From assembly GCA_017465745.1 (NCBI GenBank), contig JAFTVM010000094.1, positions 1 to 64,000 on the forward strand: DNA of 64,000 nt, given 5' to 3'. A model generated the notes under the pieces. It did no database searches. It had not been told where the DNA came from and worked only from the letters and a program-made list of their open reading frames with translations. The position numbers were made by a program, and so were the translations under genes. Shown here piece after piece: positions 52,403 to 60,080 of this stretch; positions within the stretch are counted from its first letter, which is position 1, and each line of letters opens with the position of its first letter. Origin of the DNA: Oscillospiraceae bacterium (GTDB lineage Bacteria > Bacillota > Clostridia > Oscillospirales > Oscillospiraceae).

Positions 52403-53460
52403 TGCTTTTTCCCTCCTTTCCTGATCAGGTGAAGGCGATCCAGGGGCACCGTATAGGCCCGGCCCTTACTGCCACTCTTTCGGATCACAGCCTGGTCTCC
52501 GGGCGCGTATTTGATCAGCTCATAGATCGCCTTATCGTCGTAGCCCAGATCCTCCGCGTCCCGGATGTGAACCAGGTCGCCAGGGGTACAGGCCCGGCGC
52601 AGTTTGGCGTAGATGTAGGGCAGGCCGTTGAACTCATTGATCCGGCGCTCCAGGCTCTTGAACCAGCAGCCAGGGCAGGCCGCTTTGATCATCTGGACGG
52701 CGTCGTCATAGTTGGCGGCCATCTTCTTCGCCTTGTTATGGCTGAATGTCTGGTGATTCTTCCGCTCTTCGGGTTTCTTCAGATTCTTGGAAGCACACCA
52801 CCGTTTCTTGCCCTTCGGGTCTTTGGTTATGTAATGGGCCAGGCCAGACAGGCCGTTCTCGTCATAATCCAGGCGGCGGGTCTGATTGCGGCGGCCCAGC
52901 TTCCACGTGCTTTCCACTTCGTCCATGGAAAGAAGGCCGTCCATGACGATGTGGTGGTGGCATCTGATCTTTTGCTTTTCATCCTCCGACCACTCTGTGA
53001 CATAGACGTACTTGGCAGGGGGCAGGCCCAGCTTCTTCCGGCGGTAGTTGATCCGCTTGATGTACTTCTGCATATTTTCCAGGGCTTCCTCCATGGATGC
53101 AGGCAGGTTCCGGTCGGTGTATACCAGGGTCGCCCAAATGTCCTGGCTTGTGAAATTGGTATTGATCAGGCGCTCACAGTTCTTCCGGGCGTTCTTGTCC
53201 TTCAGGTTCCGCTGTGCCTGGGCATTGTATCCGGGACGGCGGCCTGCTGCCGGGACGTCTTCACGCTTGACGAACTCCGGGTAGATTTCCAGCTCGACCT
53301 GATCACCGGCGTCGATCCGCTTCGTGGCGTAGATTGCGCGCTTGCCCTTGCGGATCAGCTCCCGGACGAACAGGTCGTCGTCCTGGTCTATGCTCTTGTC
53401 GAAGGCTGCCTCGTAGTCGTATTGGATGAACGTGGCAGGCTTCTTCCTGGGCTGCTTCAT
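52363..53460 (-). CDS. rep: HUH-endonuclease replication initiator
   Basis: A 365-residue protein of the rolling-circle Rep type. The metal-binding HUH motif is KIRCHHHIVMDG near residue 170, after the strand KYVYVTEWSED. A candidate nucleophile tyrosine with following lysine is in LAHYITKDPKGKKRW. The C-terminal part is basic. The 210-base leader upstream of its start contains an antisense RNA gene. It would nick one strand to start replication. Confidence 0.8.
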   Translation of the reverse strand: MKQPRKKPATFIQYDYEAAFDKSIDQDDDLFVRELIRKGKRAIYATKRIDAGDQVELEIYPEFVKREDVPAAGRRPGYNAQAQRNLKDKNARKNCERLINTNFTSQDIWATLVYTDRNLPASMEEALENMQKYIKRINYRRKKLGLPPAKYVYVTEWSEDEKQKIRCHHHIVMDGLLSMDEVESTWKLGRRNQTRRLDYDENGLSGLAHYITKDPKGKKRWCASKNLKKPEERKNHQTFSHNKAKKMAANYDDAVQMIKAACPGCWFKSLERRINEFNGLPYIYAKLRRACTPGDLVHIRDAEDLGYDDKAIYELIKYAPGDQAVIRKSGSKGRAYTVPLDRLHLIRKGGKKQCKEPVKQQSSKR

Positions 53461-53561
53461 GGCGGGGCCTCCTTGTAGGTTTCTGATCTCACTAAGATTT
53501 CCGTGACTTCGGGCTATCCATTACAAGGCCGCCATACCGGGTGTGTTCCCGGTCGATTTCG

Positions 53562-53590
53562 TTGACAATTACCGCGCCTTCTGGTATAAT
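53562..53590 (+). promoter_or_regulatory. Perfect consensus promoter of the antisense RNA
   Basis: TTGACA (53562-53567) and TATAAT (53585-53590) with a 17-base spacer, on the strand opposite to all surrounding genes. Confidence 0.9.
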
Positions 53591-53596
53591 AGAAGG

Positions 53597-53673
53597 GCAA
53601 TATTTAAGTATTGCAGCCTTGTCGGCGTGCCGCCTCCACTTCCAAATGTCGGGCGGCCCGCCGCTCTTTTTTT
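53597..53673 (+). ncRNA. Small RNA antisense to the rep leader
   Basis: Transcription from the consensus promoter would start near 53597 and stop at a terminator: arms GGGCGG (53651-53656) and CCGCTC (53661-53666), then seven Ts. The predicted 77-nt RNA begins with a hairpin GCAATA/TATTGC (53597-53614). It lies opposite the untranslated leader of rep, as do counter-transcribed copy-control RNAs of rolling-circle plasmids. Confidence 0.75.
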
Positions 53674-53830
53674 ATGCGCTTCTGGAGTCTTCCTCATTGT
53701 TGCGCTCTGCTTCCTTGCCCATCAGGTAGCCCACAAAGTAGGCTTTGTCACGATCGGGCAGCTGGGTGAACTTCTCCGCCACGGTCTGCGCGACCGTGGC
53801 GGTTTCGTTTCTCTTGGGGTCCTGGGTCAT
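53672..53830 (-). CDS. Small phage protein, ALGYVTGK-type family
   Basis: A 52-residue protein with KFTQLPDRDKAYFVGYLMGK, resembling the 40-residue protein at 58578-58700 (DEAKEFALGYVTGK). The two appear to be paralogues. Function unknown. Confidence 0.55.
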   Translation of the reverse strand: MTQDPKRNETATVAQTVAEKFTQLPDRDKAYFVGYLMGKEAERNNEEDSRSA

Positions 53831-53834
53831 GTTA

Positions 53835-54062
53835 TCACCTCACGATCTCGAAGCCCTTCAGGGCGCCGCTGTCGTTCTCGTACACGGCCTTCGCAGCCCT
53901 GACGTCGTCGGGGACAACCAGCGACATATAGCGACCGGGTCCCAGGGCGACGCCGATCTCGGTGCCGTCAACCAGTTCGACAGTCACCAGGCCGTCGGCG
54001 TTGATGCCTGCGATCTTTCTGACCGCCACGAACTCTTCCACACACTTCACATTCTTTTCCAC
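53835..54062 (-). CDS. Small phage protein of unknown function
   Basis: A 75-residue beta-rich protein (GLVTVELVDGTEIGVALGPG). It lies in the tightly packed early operon, with its ATG after GGAGGTG. Confidence 0.5.
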   Translation of the reverse strand: MEKNVKCVEEFVAVRKIAGINADGLVTVELVDGTEIGVALGPGRYMSLVVPDDVRAAKAVYENDSGALKGFEIVR

Positions 54063-54079
54063 AATTTCACCTCCTGGTG

Positions 54080-54232
54080 TTAATTTCCAATAGTTTCCAT
54101 AGCATAGAACGCGGGCAGCAGCGCCACCCGCTGGCCCAGCTCATAGCCTTCGATGAATCCCGCCGCGTAGCACATGGCGGCGATCAGGATCGCGGCGAAG
54201 ATCAGCCCGATCACCATCGCGGCCTTCTTCAT
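54080..54232 (-). CDS. Small transmembrane protein
   Basis: A 50-residue protein with one membrane helix (AMVIGLIFAAILIAAMCYAA) then GFIEGYELGQRV. Its start overlaps the stop of the upstream gene. Function unknown. Confidence 0.55.
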   Translation of the reverse strand: MKKAAMVIGLIFAAILIAAMCYAAGFIEGYELGQRVALLPAFYAMETIGN

Positions 54233-54582
54233 TGCGGGATGGTCTCCGGTGCGGCCTTGGCGTCCGCTGCTGCCTTGCGCTGTTTCTTCCGCAGTTCATC
54301 CATTGCAGCCTTTGCTTCCTGGTAGTCTTCCTGGCTGGCGCCTTCCTTCATCACCAGCAGGCCGCCCTGCTGCTGTTTGCAGATAGCGGCACCGATCCCG
54401 GCGGCGGCGATTGCGATGAAAATGTCCCCCACAACGACACCGGCGGCGCTTTCAATCCCCTGGATCGCGGGGGCGCCGACTTCGACCTGTTTGTTCGCTG
54501 CAACCATAATGCGCTCCAGGCGGTCGCAGGCGCCCACAATGTCCTCCGGTTCAATGATCATCCACTTCCCGCCCTGGATCAT
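54229..54582 (-). CDS. Phage membrane-associated protein of unknown function
   Basis: A 117-residue protein with a hydrophobic middle (AAGVVVGDIFIAIAAAGIGA) and a charged helical tail (EAKAAMDELRKKQRKAA). The start could be ATG 54582 or the ATG 21 bases downstream. Confidence 0.5.
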   Translation of the reverse strand: MIQGGKWMIIEPEDIVGACDRLERIMVAANKQVEVGAPAIQGIESAAGVVVGDIFIAIAAAGIGAAICKQQQGGLLVMKEGASQEDYQEAKAAMDELRKKQRKAAADAKAAPETIPQ

Positions 54583-54995
54583 TCCGCGGCCTCCACTTCG
54601 TGCAGCTCGTGGGTCAGGCGCAGGGCGCGGCCCTTCTCGTCCATCTCCCGGTGGTCAAAATAGACTACCTTGGAAACGCCCAGCAGGTTCGGCAGCTCCG
54701 CAGGTCTGACCGCGCGCATACCAGAGTATTCGATATTACGGCGGCTGAACAGCTGGACGCCTTCGATGTAGTTGGCAGCACAGACGGTGCCGTCTGCGTA
54801 TTCGTGGATTTCGTGGACGACGATGGGATCGTTCCACCAGGCGCGGCCGTTGCTGACCTTCCACTTGTCCTTGATCTTGCGCATGGCGTAGTATCCGGTG
54901 GTAACCTCCGGGCCGCCCTGCTCCTGTTTGCACTTTCTGGCTTTGTCGTCCATCGCCTTCAGCCACTCCTGGCTGAAAATCTTCAATTCTGCCAT
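54579..54995 (-). CDS. Early phage protein of unknown function
   Basis: A 138-residue soluble protein with many aromatic residues (WKVSNGRAWWNDPIVVHEIH). Two adjacent ATGs follow AAGGAGGAA; the second (54995) has the better spacing. The preceding gene ends inside this start. Confidence 0.5.
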   Translation of the reverse strand: MAELKIFSQEWLKAMDDKARKCKQEQGGPEVTTGYYAMRKIKDKWKVSNGRAWWNDPIVVHEIHEYADGTVCAANYIEGVQLFSRRNIEYSGMRAVRPAELPNLLGVSKVVYFDHREMDEKGRALRLTHELHEVEAAE

Positions 54996-55213
54996 CATTT
55001 CCTCCTTGTAAACTTGTCCGGGGTGTCCCGGTAAATGCAGTTCTTGTTTTTGTCCATGGCGCCGACGATCCGCACGATCTGGCCGTCCTCGCGCCTGTAC
55101 AGGGTGATCTCCGCGATCCGCGGGCACTCGATCGGCGTCCGGCAGATCGTGCGGTTCAGGTAGTCCACCGCCGCGTTATCTTTGAAGGCTTGCTGTGCTT
55201 CTGCCCAGGTCAC
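54995..55213 (-). CDS. Small early phage protein
   Basis: A 72-residue protein beginning at GTG 55213 (VTWAEAQQAFKDNAAV), with GGGAGG 10 bases upstream. Beta-rich middle ITLYRREDGQIVRIVGAMDK. Unknown function. Confidence 0.5.
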   Translation of the reverse strand: MTWAEAQQAFKDNAAVDYLNRTICRTPIECPRIAEITLYRREDGQIVRIVGAMDKNKNCIYRDTPDKFTRRK

Positions 55214-55422
55214 GCTTTTCCGGCCTCCCTTCTTTCCCGGTGCTTCCGCCGGTTGTATGCAGAACACGGGAACGGCTCCTGTTTGTGGCACTTCTCGCAA
55301 CAGGCTTTACACGCAGCCAGGCCGAAGCGCTCATAGGCGCAGGGCGTGGCCCGCTCCGTCTGATCAGGAAAGACTTCGCCGCAGATGTAGCACTCGAAGC
55401 CCGCCACCAGTTCTTCCTTCAT
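55210..55422 (-). CDS. Zinc-finger-like small protein
   Basis: A 70-residue protein with eight cysteines (CYICGEVF, CKACCEKCHKQEPFPC) and a basic tail. It is probably a zinc-binding DNA or RNA contact protein. Confidence 0.55.
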   Translation of the reverse strand: MKEELVAGFECYICGEVFPDQTERATPCAYERFGLAACKACCEKCHKQEPFPCSAYNRRKHRERREAGKA

Positions 55423-55721
55423 GTTCCGCCCCTCTTTCTTCCCCGTTTTCCACGGGTTCCGTCAGGACGGCGGGCCATACTGGCTGCGGCCGCGATCGCG
55501 CGCTGGCGCTCTTCCGGGGTCTGATCCTCTGCGAAGCAGGGCAGGCCGCCCATATTGACCGCCACCACGCGGGCGTAGGTCAGACCGGTGACCAGGACGT
55601 CACGCAGCGCCGCGATCTCCGGCTCCTTCTCCGGGTCTTCCGCCCGGATATTCTTGGCCCAGGTGATCGCAGCGTCCAGATCAGCAGCTTCGACCATGCT
55701 GAAGTCCTTGTGTTTCTTCAT
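55419..55721 (-). CDS. Early phage protein of unknown function
   Basis: A 100-residue protein, MKKHKDFSMVEAADLDAAIT, with a basic C-terminus (RRPDGTRGKRGRKRG). AAAGGAG precedes the ATG. It lies downstream of hammerhead-like copy 1. Confidence 0.5.
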   Translation of the reverse strand: MKKHKDFSMVEAADLDAAITWAKNIRAEDPEKEPEIAALRDVLVTGLTYARVVAVNMGGLPCFAEDQTPEERQRAIAAAASMARRPDGTRGKRGRKRGGT

Positions 55722-56391
55722 TCTGCTGTCTCCTTTCCTGTTTGGTTCCCGTTTCGGCCCTCCATAGGCCATCATCGGTGACGCGGATCAGCGTCAGACG
55801 GGATGGGCCAGGGCCGCCGTGATCGACGCCCTGGCCGTATAATTCGTAAAGTGTAGGCGCCAGGGGCAGCCAGGCCACCAGCACCACCACGGCGCCGTCG
55901 TGCCGGTCTTCTTCCTCCGACTCGTCGACGTCCGCGTATTCTTCCATCATTTCCTGGATTTCCTCCCAGGCCGCGGCCAGGCCGTGTGCGTAGACGTCGT
56001 TGATCGTCTGGATCACGGCGGTCAGCATTTCCGCAGCTGCGGCTGCGGCCTGGTCGATCAGCTCACCGACGCGGCGAAGCGCTTCGTCGAACTCCGCCAT
56101 GGTGATCCCAGCAACGGCGGCCACCTGCGCGATCTGGCTGTTCAGCTCTTTGCCGTTCCGGCGTCCGACGCTCACGATCGCCAGGCGGTGCAGCTTTTCC
56201 GCCTCTTCCTCCCGGCTCCATTCGTCGAAGCCCTCGACGTCCTGGCTGCTGGGCAGGCCCGCCAGCTTGTCCTCCTGCATTTGGAGTATCCGTCGAAGGT
56301 CCGCCACCGGGACGATCAGCTCACCAGGTTCTGCTTCCAGCTCCATGCCGCCGGTAACCATCATGCCGCCGTCATTCATCGCCATCTCCAC
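55681..56391 (-). CDS. Helical acidic phage protein
   Basis: A 236-residue protein with long helices (LRRVGELIDQAAAAAAEMLT, WEEIQEMMEEYADVDESEEE). The start is uncertain (GTG 56391, ATG 56385 or ATG 56379). The last 45 codons run through the hammerhead-like copy 1 and overlap the next gene, so the functional protein may end earlier in related phages. Confidence 0.5.
   Translation of the reverse strand: MEMAMNDGGMMVTGGMELEAEPGELIVPVADLRRILQMQEDKLAGLPSSQDVEGFDEWSREEEAEKLHRLAIVSVGRRNGKELNSQIAQVAAVAGITMAEFDEALRRVGELIDQAAAAAAEMLTAVIQTINDVYAHGLAAAWEEIQEMMEEYADVDESEEEDRHDGAVVVLVAWLPLAPTLYELYGQGVDHGGPGPSRLTLIRVTDDGLWRAETGTKQERRQQNEETQGLQHGRSC
55748..55802 (-). ncRNA. Hammerhead-ribozyme-like motif, copy 1
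   Basis: On the minus strand: CCCGUC (stem III arm and GUC cleavage triplet), stem I UGACGC/GCGUCA with loop UGAUCC, core CCGAUGA, stem II GGCC/GGCC with loop containing UAUGGA, then GAAA and CGGG closing stem III. Compared with the hammerhead consensus CUGAUGA, U4 is C, and one extra U follows A9. This copy lies inside the 3' end of the reading frame at 55681-56391. Confidence 0.6.
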
Positions 56392-56854
56392 CAGCCAGGG
56401 CTTCCTCCTTCGTCGCGAAGTAGAACTTGCCGAAGTCTCTGATCATGTTGTAGGTAAACGTCACCGGCATCACCTTGGCGTACCTGTGCGGGCATCCGTT
56501 GCAGCCGCGCGACGCTTCAGGCGGGCGCCAGTCGTCGCAACGCTCCGGCACCCAGTCCGGCTTACACTGCATACACCGCTGCCAGACCGTCGCCCCGATC
56601 GGGCACGGCAGCACCAGCAGGCGATCCTCGCGGGCGGCCGCCAGCAGTTCAGGCGGCAGACCCAGGGCTTCATATTCTGCCAGGCGGTTCTTCTCCCCCT
56701 GGAGGGCTGCTACCTCTTGCGGCAGCAGCCCTGTATCTTCATAATCTGCCAGGCGCCGAAGGGCTGCCTGGAGCTTGTCGGGGTGCAGCTCCCGGACGCC
56801 ATCACGCAGCCGGGCGCGGCCGCCGGGCGTGTCTCTGTGCGTGAATCTGATCAT
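56372..56854 (-). CDS. Phage protein with RLADYEDTG motif
   Basis: A 160-residue protein. LRRLADYEDTGLLPQEVAAL is a recurrent phage motif in Firmicutes. A cysteine cluster follows (CMQCKPDWVPERC ... CNGCPHRYAKV) and MIRDFGKFYFATKEEAL ends it. Function unknown, probably zinc-binding. Confidence 0.6.
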   Translation of the reverse strand: MIRFTHRDTPGGRARLRDGVRELHPDKLQAALRRLADYEDTGLLPQEVAALQGEKNRLAEYEALGLPPELLAAAREDRLLVLPCPIGATVWQRCMQCKPDWVPERCDDWRPPEASRGCNGCPHRYAKVMPVTFTYNMIRDFGKFYFATKEEALAGGDGDE

Positions 56855-57015
56855 GCGGTCGCCTCCTGGGTCTGGGGTTTGAACAGGTGATCGTACTGGC
56901 CGTCCCGGTTCTCCCGGATCGCGTTGATCAGCTCGTCCAGGCTGATCCCCAGGACGCCGACGACCTGCTGCTGCGGGGTCAGCACCCGCTTCTTCTCGAC
57001 GATGAACTCATTCAC
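56851..57015 (-). CDS. Small early phage protein
   Basis: A 54-residue protein starting at GTG 57015 after AAGGAGG; VNEFIVEKKRVLTPQQQVVG. Function unknown. Confidence 0.5.
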   Translation of the reverse strand: MNEFIVEKKRVLTPQQQVVGVLGISLDELINAIRENRDGQYDHLFKPQTQEATA

Positions 57016-57881
57016 AGGTTGACCTCCTTCCGGCGCTTCCGCACCTTCGTTCCGACGATCTGCGGGGCGGCCCACTCCCTCTGGAATCGCCGCCACACTT
57101 CATCGGTGGTTCCGTTCTTGTCCTTGAAAAGCATGGCGAACGGCATAAAACCGGCGTCGATCGCCTGGTACAGCCGCTTCTCCGCAGCCTCGAAGGTGTC
57201 GCCCTTGTAGCCGATCAGCACGTAGCACATACAGGTGTTGCTCGTCACGGTGAAGCCCGCGTCGCGGAAAATCTTACCGGCGGCGATCAACGGCTCCAGG
57301 TCGTCGGGCGTATCGTATGCACAGTAGATCCGGCGGGTGTTCGCTTCCTTCATCAGCTCCGCCTGCCACGGCTGCAATATCTTCGCCTCGATGCCGCCGA
57401 CCCACTCCGCCGGGAAGGGCTGCCGCTTCAGCATTTCGATCACAGCCTTGAAATGCTCCGGCGACGTCGCCAGGACATTGTCGTCGCATATCTTCCAGCC
57501 GTCCTTGATCTCCAGCTCCTTGATCTGTCCCCGGCAGCTCTGCCAGACGGAACAAAACCAGCAATGGTTCGGGCAGCCGCGGCTGGTGAAAGTGTAGCCC
57601 TCGCCCATGTAAAGGCCCGGTGTGAAGGTGCTGCTGAAGCGATCGCCGAAGGCCGGGCAGCCGACTTTCACCTTGTGCCCGGCTTTTTCATACGCTGCGG
57701 CCATCTTCTCCGCCTTTTCGATGTCGTATGTATAAGTGACTGATACATGGATTTCGTCGGCCACCTCGACGCGGGCTAGGTCTTCCTTCGTAGGAATACC
57801 GACCAGCGCCAGGTCGTCCGTCGGGGTTGCTTTTGTTCTGCGCGGGAACGCCCGCGCGATCTCCTTGCCGTCAATGATCAC
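57012..57881 (-). CDS. Radical SAM-like protein
   Basis: A 289-residue protein. The cluster-binding CxxxCxxC is in SRGCPNHCWFCSVW, and the TIM-barrel repeats continue with GGIEAKILQPWQAELMKEAN and DTPDDLEPLIAAGKIFRDAG. It starts at GTG 57881 after AGGAGG. Phage-encoded radical SAM enzymes of this type often modify nucleic acid or small molecules; the substrate is not evident. Confidence 0.75.
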   Translation of the reverse strand: MIIDGKEIARAFPRRTKATPTDDLALVGIPTKEDLARVEVADEIHVSVTYTYDIEKAEKMAAAYEKAGHKVKVGCPAFGDRFSSTFTPGLYMGEGYTFTSRGCPNHCWFCSVWQSCRGQIKELEIKDGWKICDDNVLATSPEHFKAVIEMLKRQPFPAEWVGGIEAKILQPWQAELMKEANTRRIYCAYDTPDDLEPLIAAGKIFRDAGFTVTSNTCMCYVLIGYKGDTFEAAEKRLYQAIDAGFMPFAMLFKDKNGTTDEVWRRFQREWAAPQIVGTKVRKRRKEVNL

Positions 57882-58159
57882 AGTCTTCCCTCCTTTATCA
57901 TGGCTTCGATCGTCTGCTTCTGCTCCGGGGTATCCAGGATCAGAAGACGGCCCTGAAGTTCGGCGTCTTCGATCTGGTGAAGGCGGCAGCCTTTGAAGCC
58001 TCGGTAGATTTCCAGCTCTGCCTCCTTCTTTGACAGGCGATTTTGCAGACGGGTGATCTTGTTCTGCATCTTTTTGATCTTGATCGCGATCGCGCACTCG
58101 TCGCAGTTGTTCTTGTCCCAGCAGTTGCCCCTGATCGGGCATTGTCTACACGCTGCCAT
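57878..58159 (-). CDS. Cys-rich coiled-coil early protein
   Basis: A 93-residue protein. N-terminal cysteines (CRQCPIRGNCWDKNNCDEC) are followed by a coiled coil (KITRLQNRLSKKEAELEI). It overlaps the radical SAM gene start by 4 bases. Confidence 0.5.
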   Translation of the reverse strand: MAACRQCPIRGNCWDKNNCDECAIAIKIKKMQNKITRLQNRLSKKEAELEIYRGFKGCRLHQIEDAELQGRLLILDTPEQKQTIEAMIKEGRL

Positions 58160-58174
58160 ATCCCGCCACCCCCT

Positions 58175-58459
58175 TCACAGTGTTTCGTATCTGCCGGTGG
58201 TCGGGTTCTTGTACTGGATTTCCGTGCAGCCATAATCGGCGCCGACGCAATCCAGCGGGGCGAAGCTGTTCGGGTCAGAACAGACGCCCCAGAAATAGGT
58301 GACGCCGTCGTCGTCCCGGCAGCGGAACTTGTGCGTCATTTCGGGCAGCATGGCCGCGATCTGAGCCTTGCTATATTCATACTCGCACCGGACATTCCGG
58401 GCGAACTTCTCGCCGCCATAGACGGCGCGGTTTTCGTGGGTTATCTTAAAAAGTGCCAT
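58175..58459 (-). CDS. Early phage protein of unknown function
   Basis: A 94-residue protein, MALFKITHENRAVYGGEKFA, with aromatic-rich C-terminus (GVTYFWGVCSDPNSF). Its ribosome binding site AAGGAGG directly follows a small GCGG/CCGC hairpin, and hammerhead-like copy 2 lies 36 bases upstream of the start codon. Confidence 0.55.
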   Translation of the reverse strand: MALFKITHENRAVYGGEKFARNVRCEYEYSKAQIAAMLPEMTHKFRCRDDDGVTYFWGVCSDPNSFAPLDCVGADYGCTEIQYKNPTTGRYETL

Positions 58460-58494
58460 TTGTGCCTCCTTGCGGGGTTTCCGCTTCTGGTGTT

Positions 58495-58549
58495 CCCGTT
58501 TCGGCCCTCCGTAGGCCATCATCGGCGGGGCGGATCAGCCCCGGACGGG
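58495..58549 (-). ncRNA. Hammerhead-ribozyme-like motif, copy 2
   Basis: Same layout as copy 1, with stem I CGGGGC/GCCCCG instead of UGACGC/GCGUCA, so three stem I pairs have changed on both sides. The stem II loop reads UACGGA. It lies between genes, 28 bases after the stop of the 40-residue gene, next to a GGGCGGGGGT hairpin. Confidence 0.65.
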
Positions 58550-58577
58550 TGGGCGGGGTGTTACCCCCGCCCGCTCT

Positions 58578-58700
58578 TTACTTCGCGATCTGCTTCTCGT
58601 CGTGCTTGCCGGTGACGTAGCCCAGGGCGAACTCCTTCGCCTCGTCGTCCAGCATGGCGAACTTCTTCAGGGCTTCCGCGATCAGGTTCTTCTTCTCCAT
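58578..58700 (-). CDS. Small phage protein, ALGYVTGK-type family
   Basis: A 40-residue protein (MEKKNLIAEALKKF ... FALGYVTGKHDEKQIAK), paralogous to 53672-53830. Function unknown. Confidence 0.55.
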   Translation of the reverse strand: MEKKNLIAEALKKFAMLDDEAKEFALGYVTGKHDEKQIAK

Positions 58701-58705
58701 GGTGT

Positions 58706-58942
58706 TCATCCTTTCTGTTTCGGTTCCTCGGTGGCCTCCACGACCACGTCGTCGGGGAAGCCTAGCTTGTTTGTCAATACCGCCATTTCAAACGCCAGGC
58801 GGTGCTGGCGGCTTTTGTTCTTCCGGCACTTCGGGGTCTCGGACTTGCCGCCGATGGTGATCTCGTAGAATCGGCACCTGAAGCAAGCCTCAATGTCGAA
58901 GGCGTCCGGCTGCTGCACCGGGCAAACGATCCGCTGGATCAC
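58706..58942 (-). CDS. Small early phage protein with cysteines
   Basis: A 78-residue protein beginning at GTG 58942 after GAAGGAG, with DIEACFRCRFYEITIG. It overlaps the upstream gene by 4 bases. Confidence 0.5.
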   Translation of the reverse strand: MIQRIVCPVQQPDAFDIEACFRCRFYEITIGGKSETPKCRKNKSRQHRLAFEMAVLTNKLGFPDDVVVEATEEPKQKG

Positions 58943-59130
58943 CGTGCCGTCTCCTTCTCGACCGGGGCCTTGCCGGTGATCAGCCAGGCCAGCCAGCACT
59001 CGCGGCAGGTGACGTGGCTGCAATCGACTTTTGTGCCCGGCTCAAAGGGCGGGTGTCCTGTTGCCAGGACTTCGGCGATTTCCCCGGCGGTGGTGCCGGG
59101 GTTCTTCAGAAATTCCAGGCCAGTCTTCAC
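58939..59130 (-). CDS. Small Cys-containing early protein
   Basis: A 63-residue protein with VDCSHVTCRECWLAWLITGK, a possible zinc-binding CxxxxCxxC. It overlaps both neighbours by 4 bases. Confidence 0.5.
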   Translation of the reverse strand: MKTGLEFLKNPGTTAGEIAEVLATGHPPFEPGTKVDCSHVTCRECWLAWLITGKAPVEKETAR

Positions 59131-59447
59131 TTCTTCGCCCCCTTCTCCAGTTTCACGATCCGCTCGATCGCCATCAGGACGTCACGGACAGCGCTGGCGT
59201 CGTCGCCCAGCTCGTCGTACAGGCCCAGGGCGTCCAGTTCTGCGGCGGTCTCGCAGAATCCGGTCAGAAATTTGATGGTTTCACAGGCGCGCAGGCGGCG
59301 CTTGCCTTCGTCGTTCAGGTAAATATCAACGGCCCGCAGCTTCTCGGTCTCGCGCTTCAGGGCCTCGACCAGGCCCTCGAAGGTGGTGACGATCTCGCGG
59401 GGTTTGTATTCCGCAGCCTTCGCTGCGTCCGATGCTCTAGGTGCCAT
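59127..59447 (-). CDS. Helical early phage protein
   Basis: A 106-residue helical protein (FEGLVEALKRETEKLRAVDI). Start at 59447; AAGGAGG lies 12 bases upstream, just after a GCGG/CCGC hairpin. Hammerhead-like copy 3 is upstream. Confidence 0.5.
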   Translation of the reverse strand: MAPRASDAAKAAEYKPREIVTTFEGLVEALKRETEKLRAVDIYLNDEGKRRLRACETIKFLTGFCETAAELDALGLYDELGDDASAVRDVLMAIERIVKLEKGAKK

Positions 59448-59489
59448 GTTCTTCAATTTCCTCCTTGCGGGTGTTCCGCTTCTCATATT

Positions 59490-59544
59490 CCCGTTTCGGC
59501 CCTCCATAGGCCATCATCGGCGGGGCGGATCAGCCCCGGACGGG
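59490..59544 (-). ncRNA. Hammerhead-ribozyme-like motif, copy 3
   Basis: Identical core to copies 1 and 2; stem I as in copy 2, loop II UAUGGA as in copy 1. It lies between genes, just after a CCGGGG/CCCCGG hairpin. Confidence 0.65.
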
Positions 59545-59570
59545 TGCCGGGGATCGCTCCCCGGCTGTAT

Positions 59571-60080
59571 TCAGACGATCATGCCGTGTTCTCGCTGCCA
59601 GCTGCGCTCGTTGTTTTCCTTGGCGATCCTGGCGGCGTCGTCGTAACGCTTCCTGACCTTCTGCTCATAGGCTTCGATCCGTTCGGCGTATTCTTCGCCG
59701 ACAGCGGCCCAGGCGGTGTCCAGCATCCGGGTCACATAGTCCTCGAAGGCGGTGCCGCCTTTCCGCTTGCTTTCCTCCCTGGCGTCCCACAGCTCGAACA
59801 GGCGATCCATCCGGGCCTCCGTGATGATGCCCCAGCCGTAGGCGTCGTGGATTTGCTGGCGGGTTTCGTAGTCCTTCAATTCCTCGAAGGGATCTTCTTC
59901 GGCCTGCTTTTTGCTCCTGGTACGCAGGCGCTGCTTGATATACCGGGCCTTTGCGTCGTGGATCGCGGCCCTGGCCTTGCCGATCGCGGCCTTCATCTCT
60001 GCCACCTCTTGGCCTTCGGCGATTTCTTCCGCGCTTGGCTTGATCTTCGCCAGAATGTCCTCCGCGCTCTGGTATTTCAT
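59571..60080 (-). CDS. Coiled-coil early phage protein
   Basis: A 169-residue charged helical protein (AAIGKARAAIHDAKARYIKQ, EEYAERIEAYEQKVRKRYDD). GGAGGTG precedes the start at 60080. Function unknown. Confidence 0.55.
   Translation of the reverse strand: MKYQSAEDILAKIKPSAEEIAEGQEVAEMKAAIGKARAAIHDAKARYIKQRLRTRSKKQAEEDPFEELKDYETRQQIHDAYGWGIITEARMDRLFELWDAREESKRKGGTAFEDYVTRMLDTAWAAVGEEYAERIEAYEQKVRKRYDDAARIAKENNERSWQREHGMIV

Noticed and set aside
55748..59544. Peptide MMAYGGPKRE encoded three times
   Set aside because: It comes from the ATGATGG in the hammerhead-like core. Stem I changes are compensatory rather than codon-silent, there is no ribosome binding site before the ATG, and the downstream parts of the frames differ.
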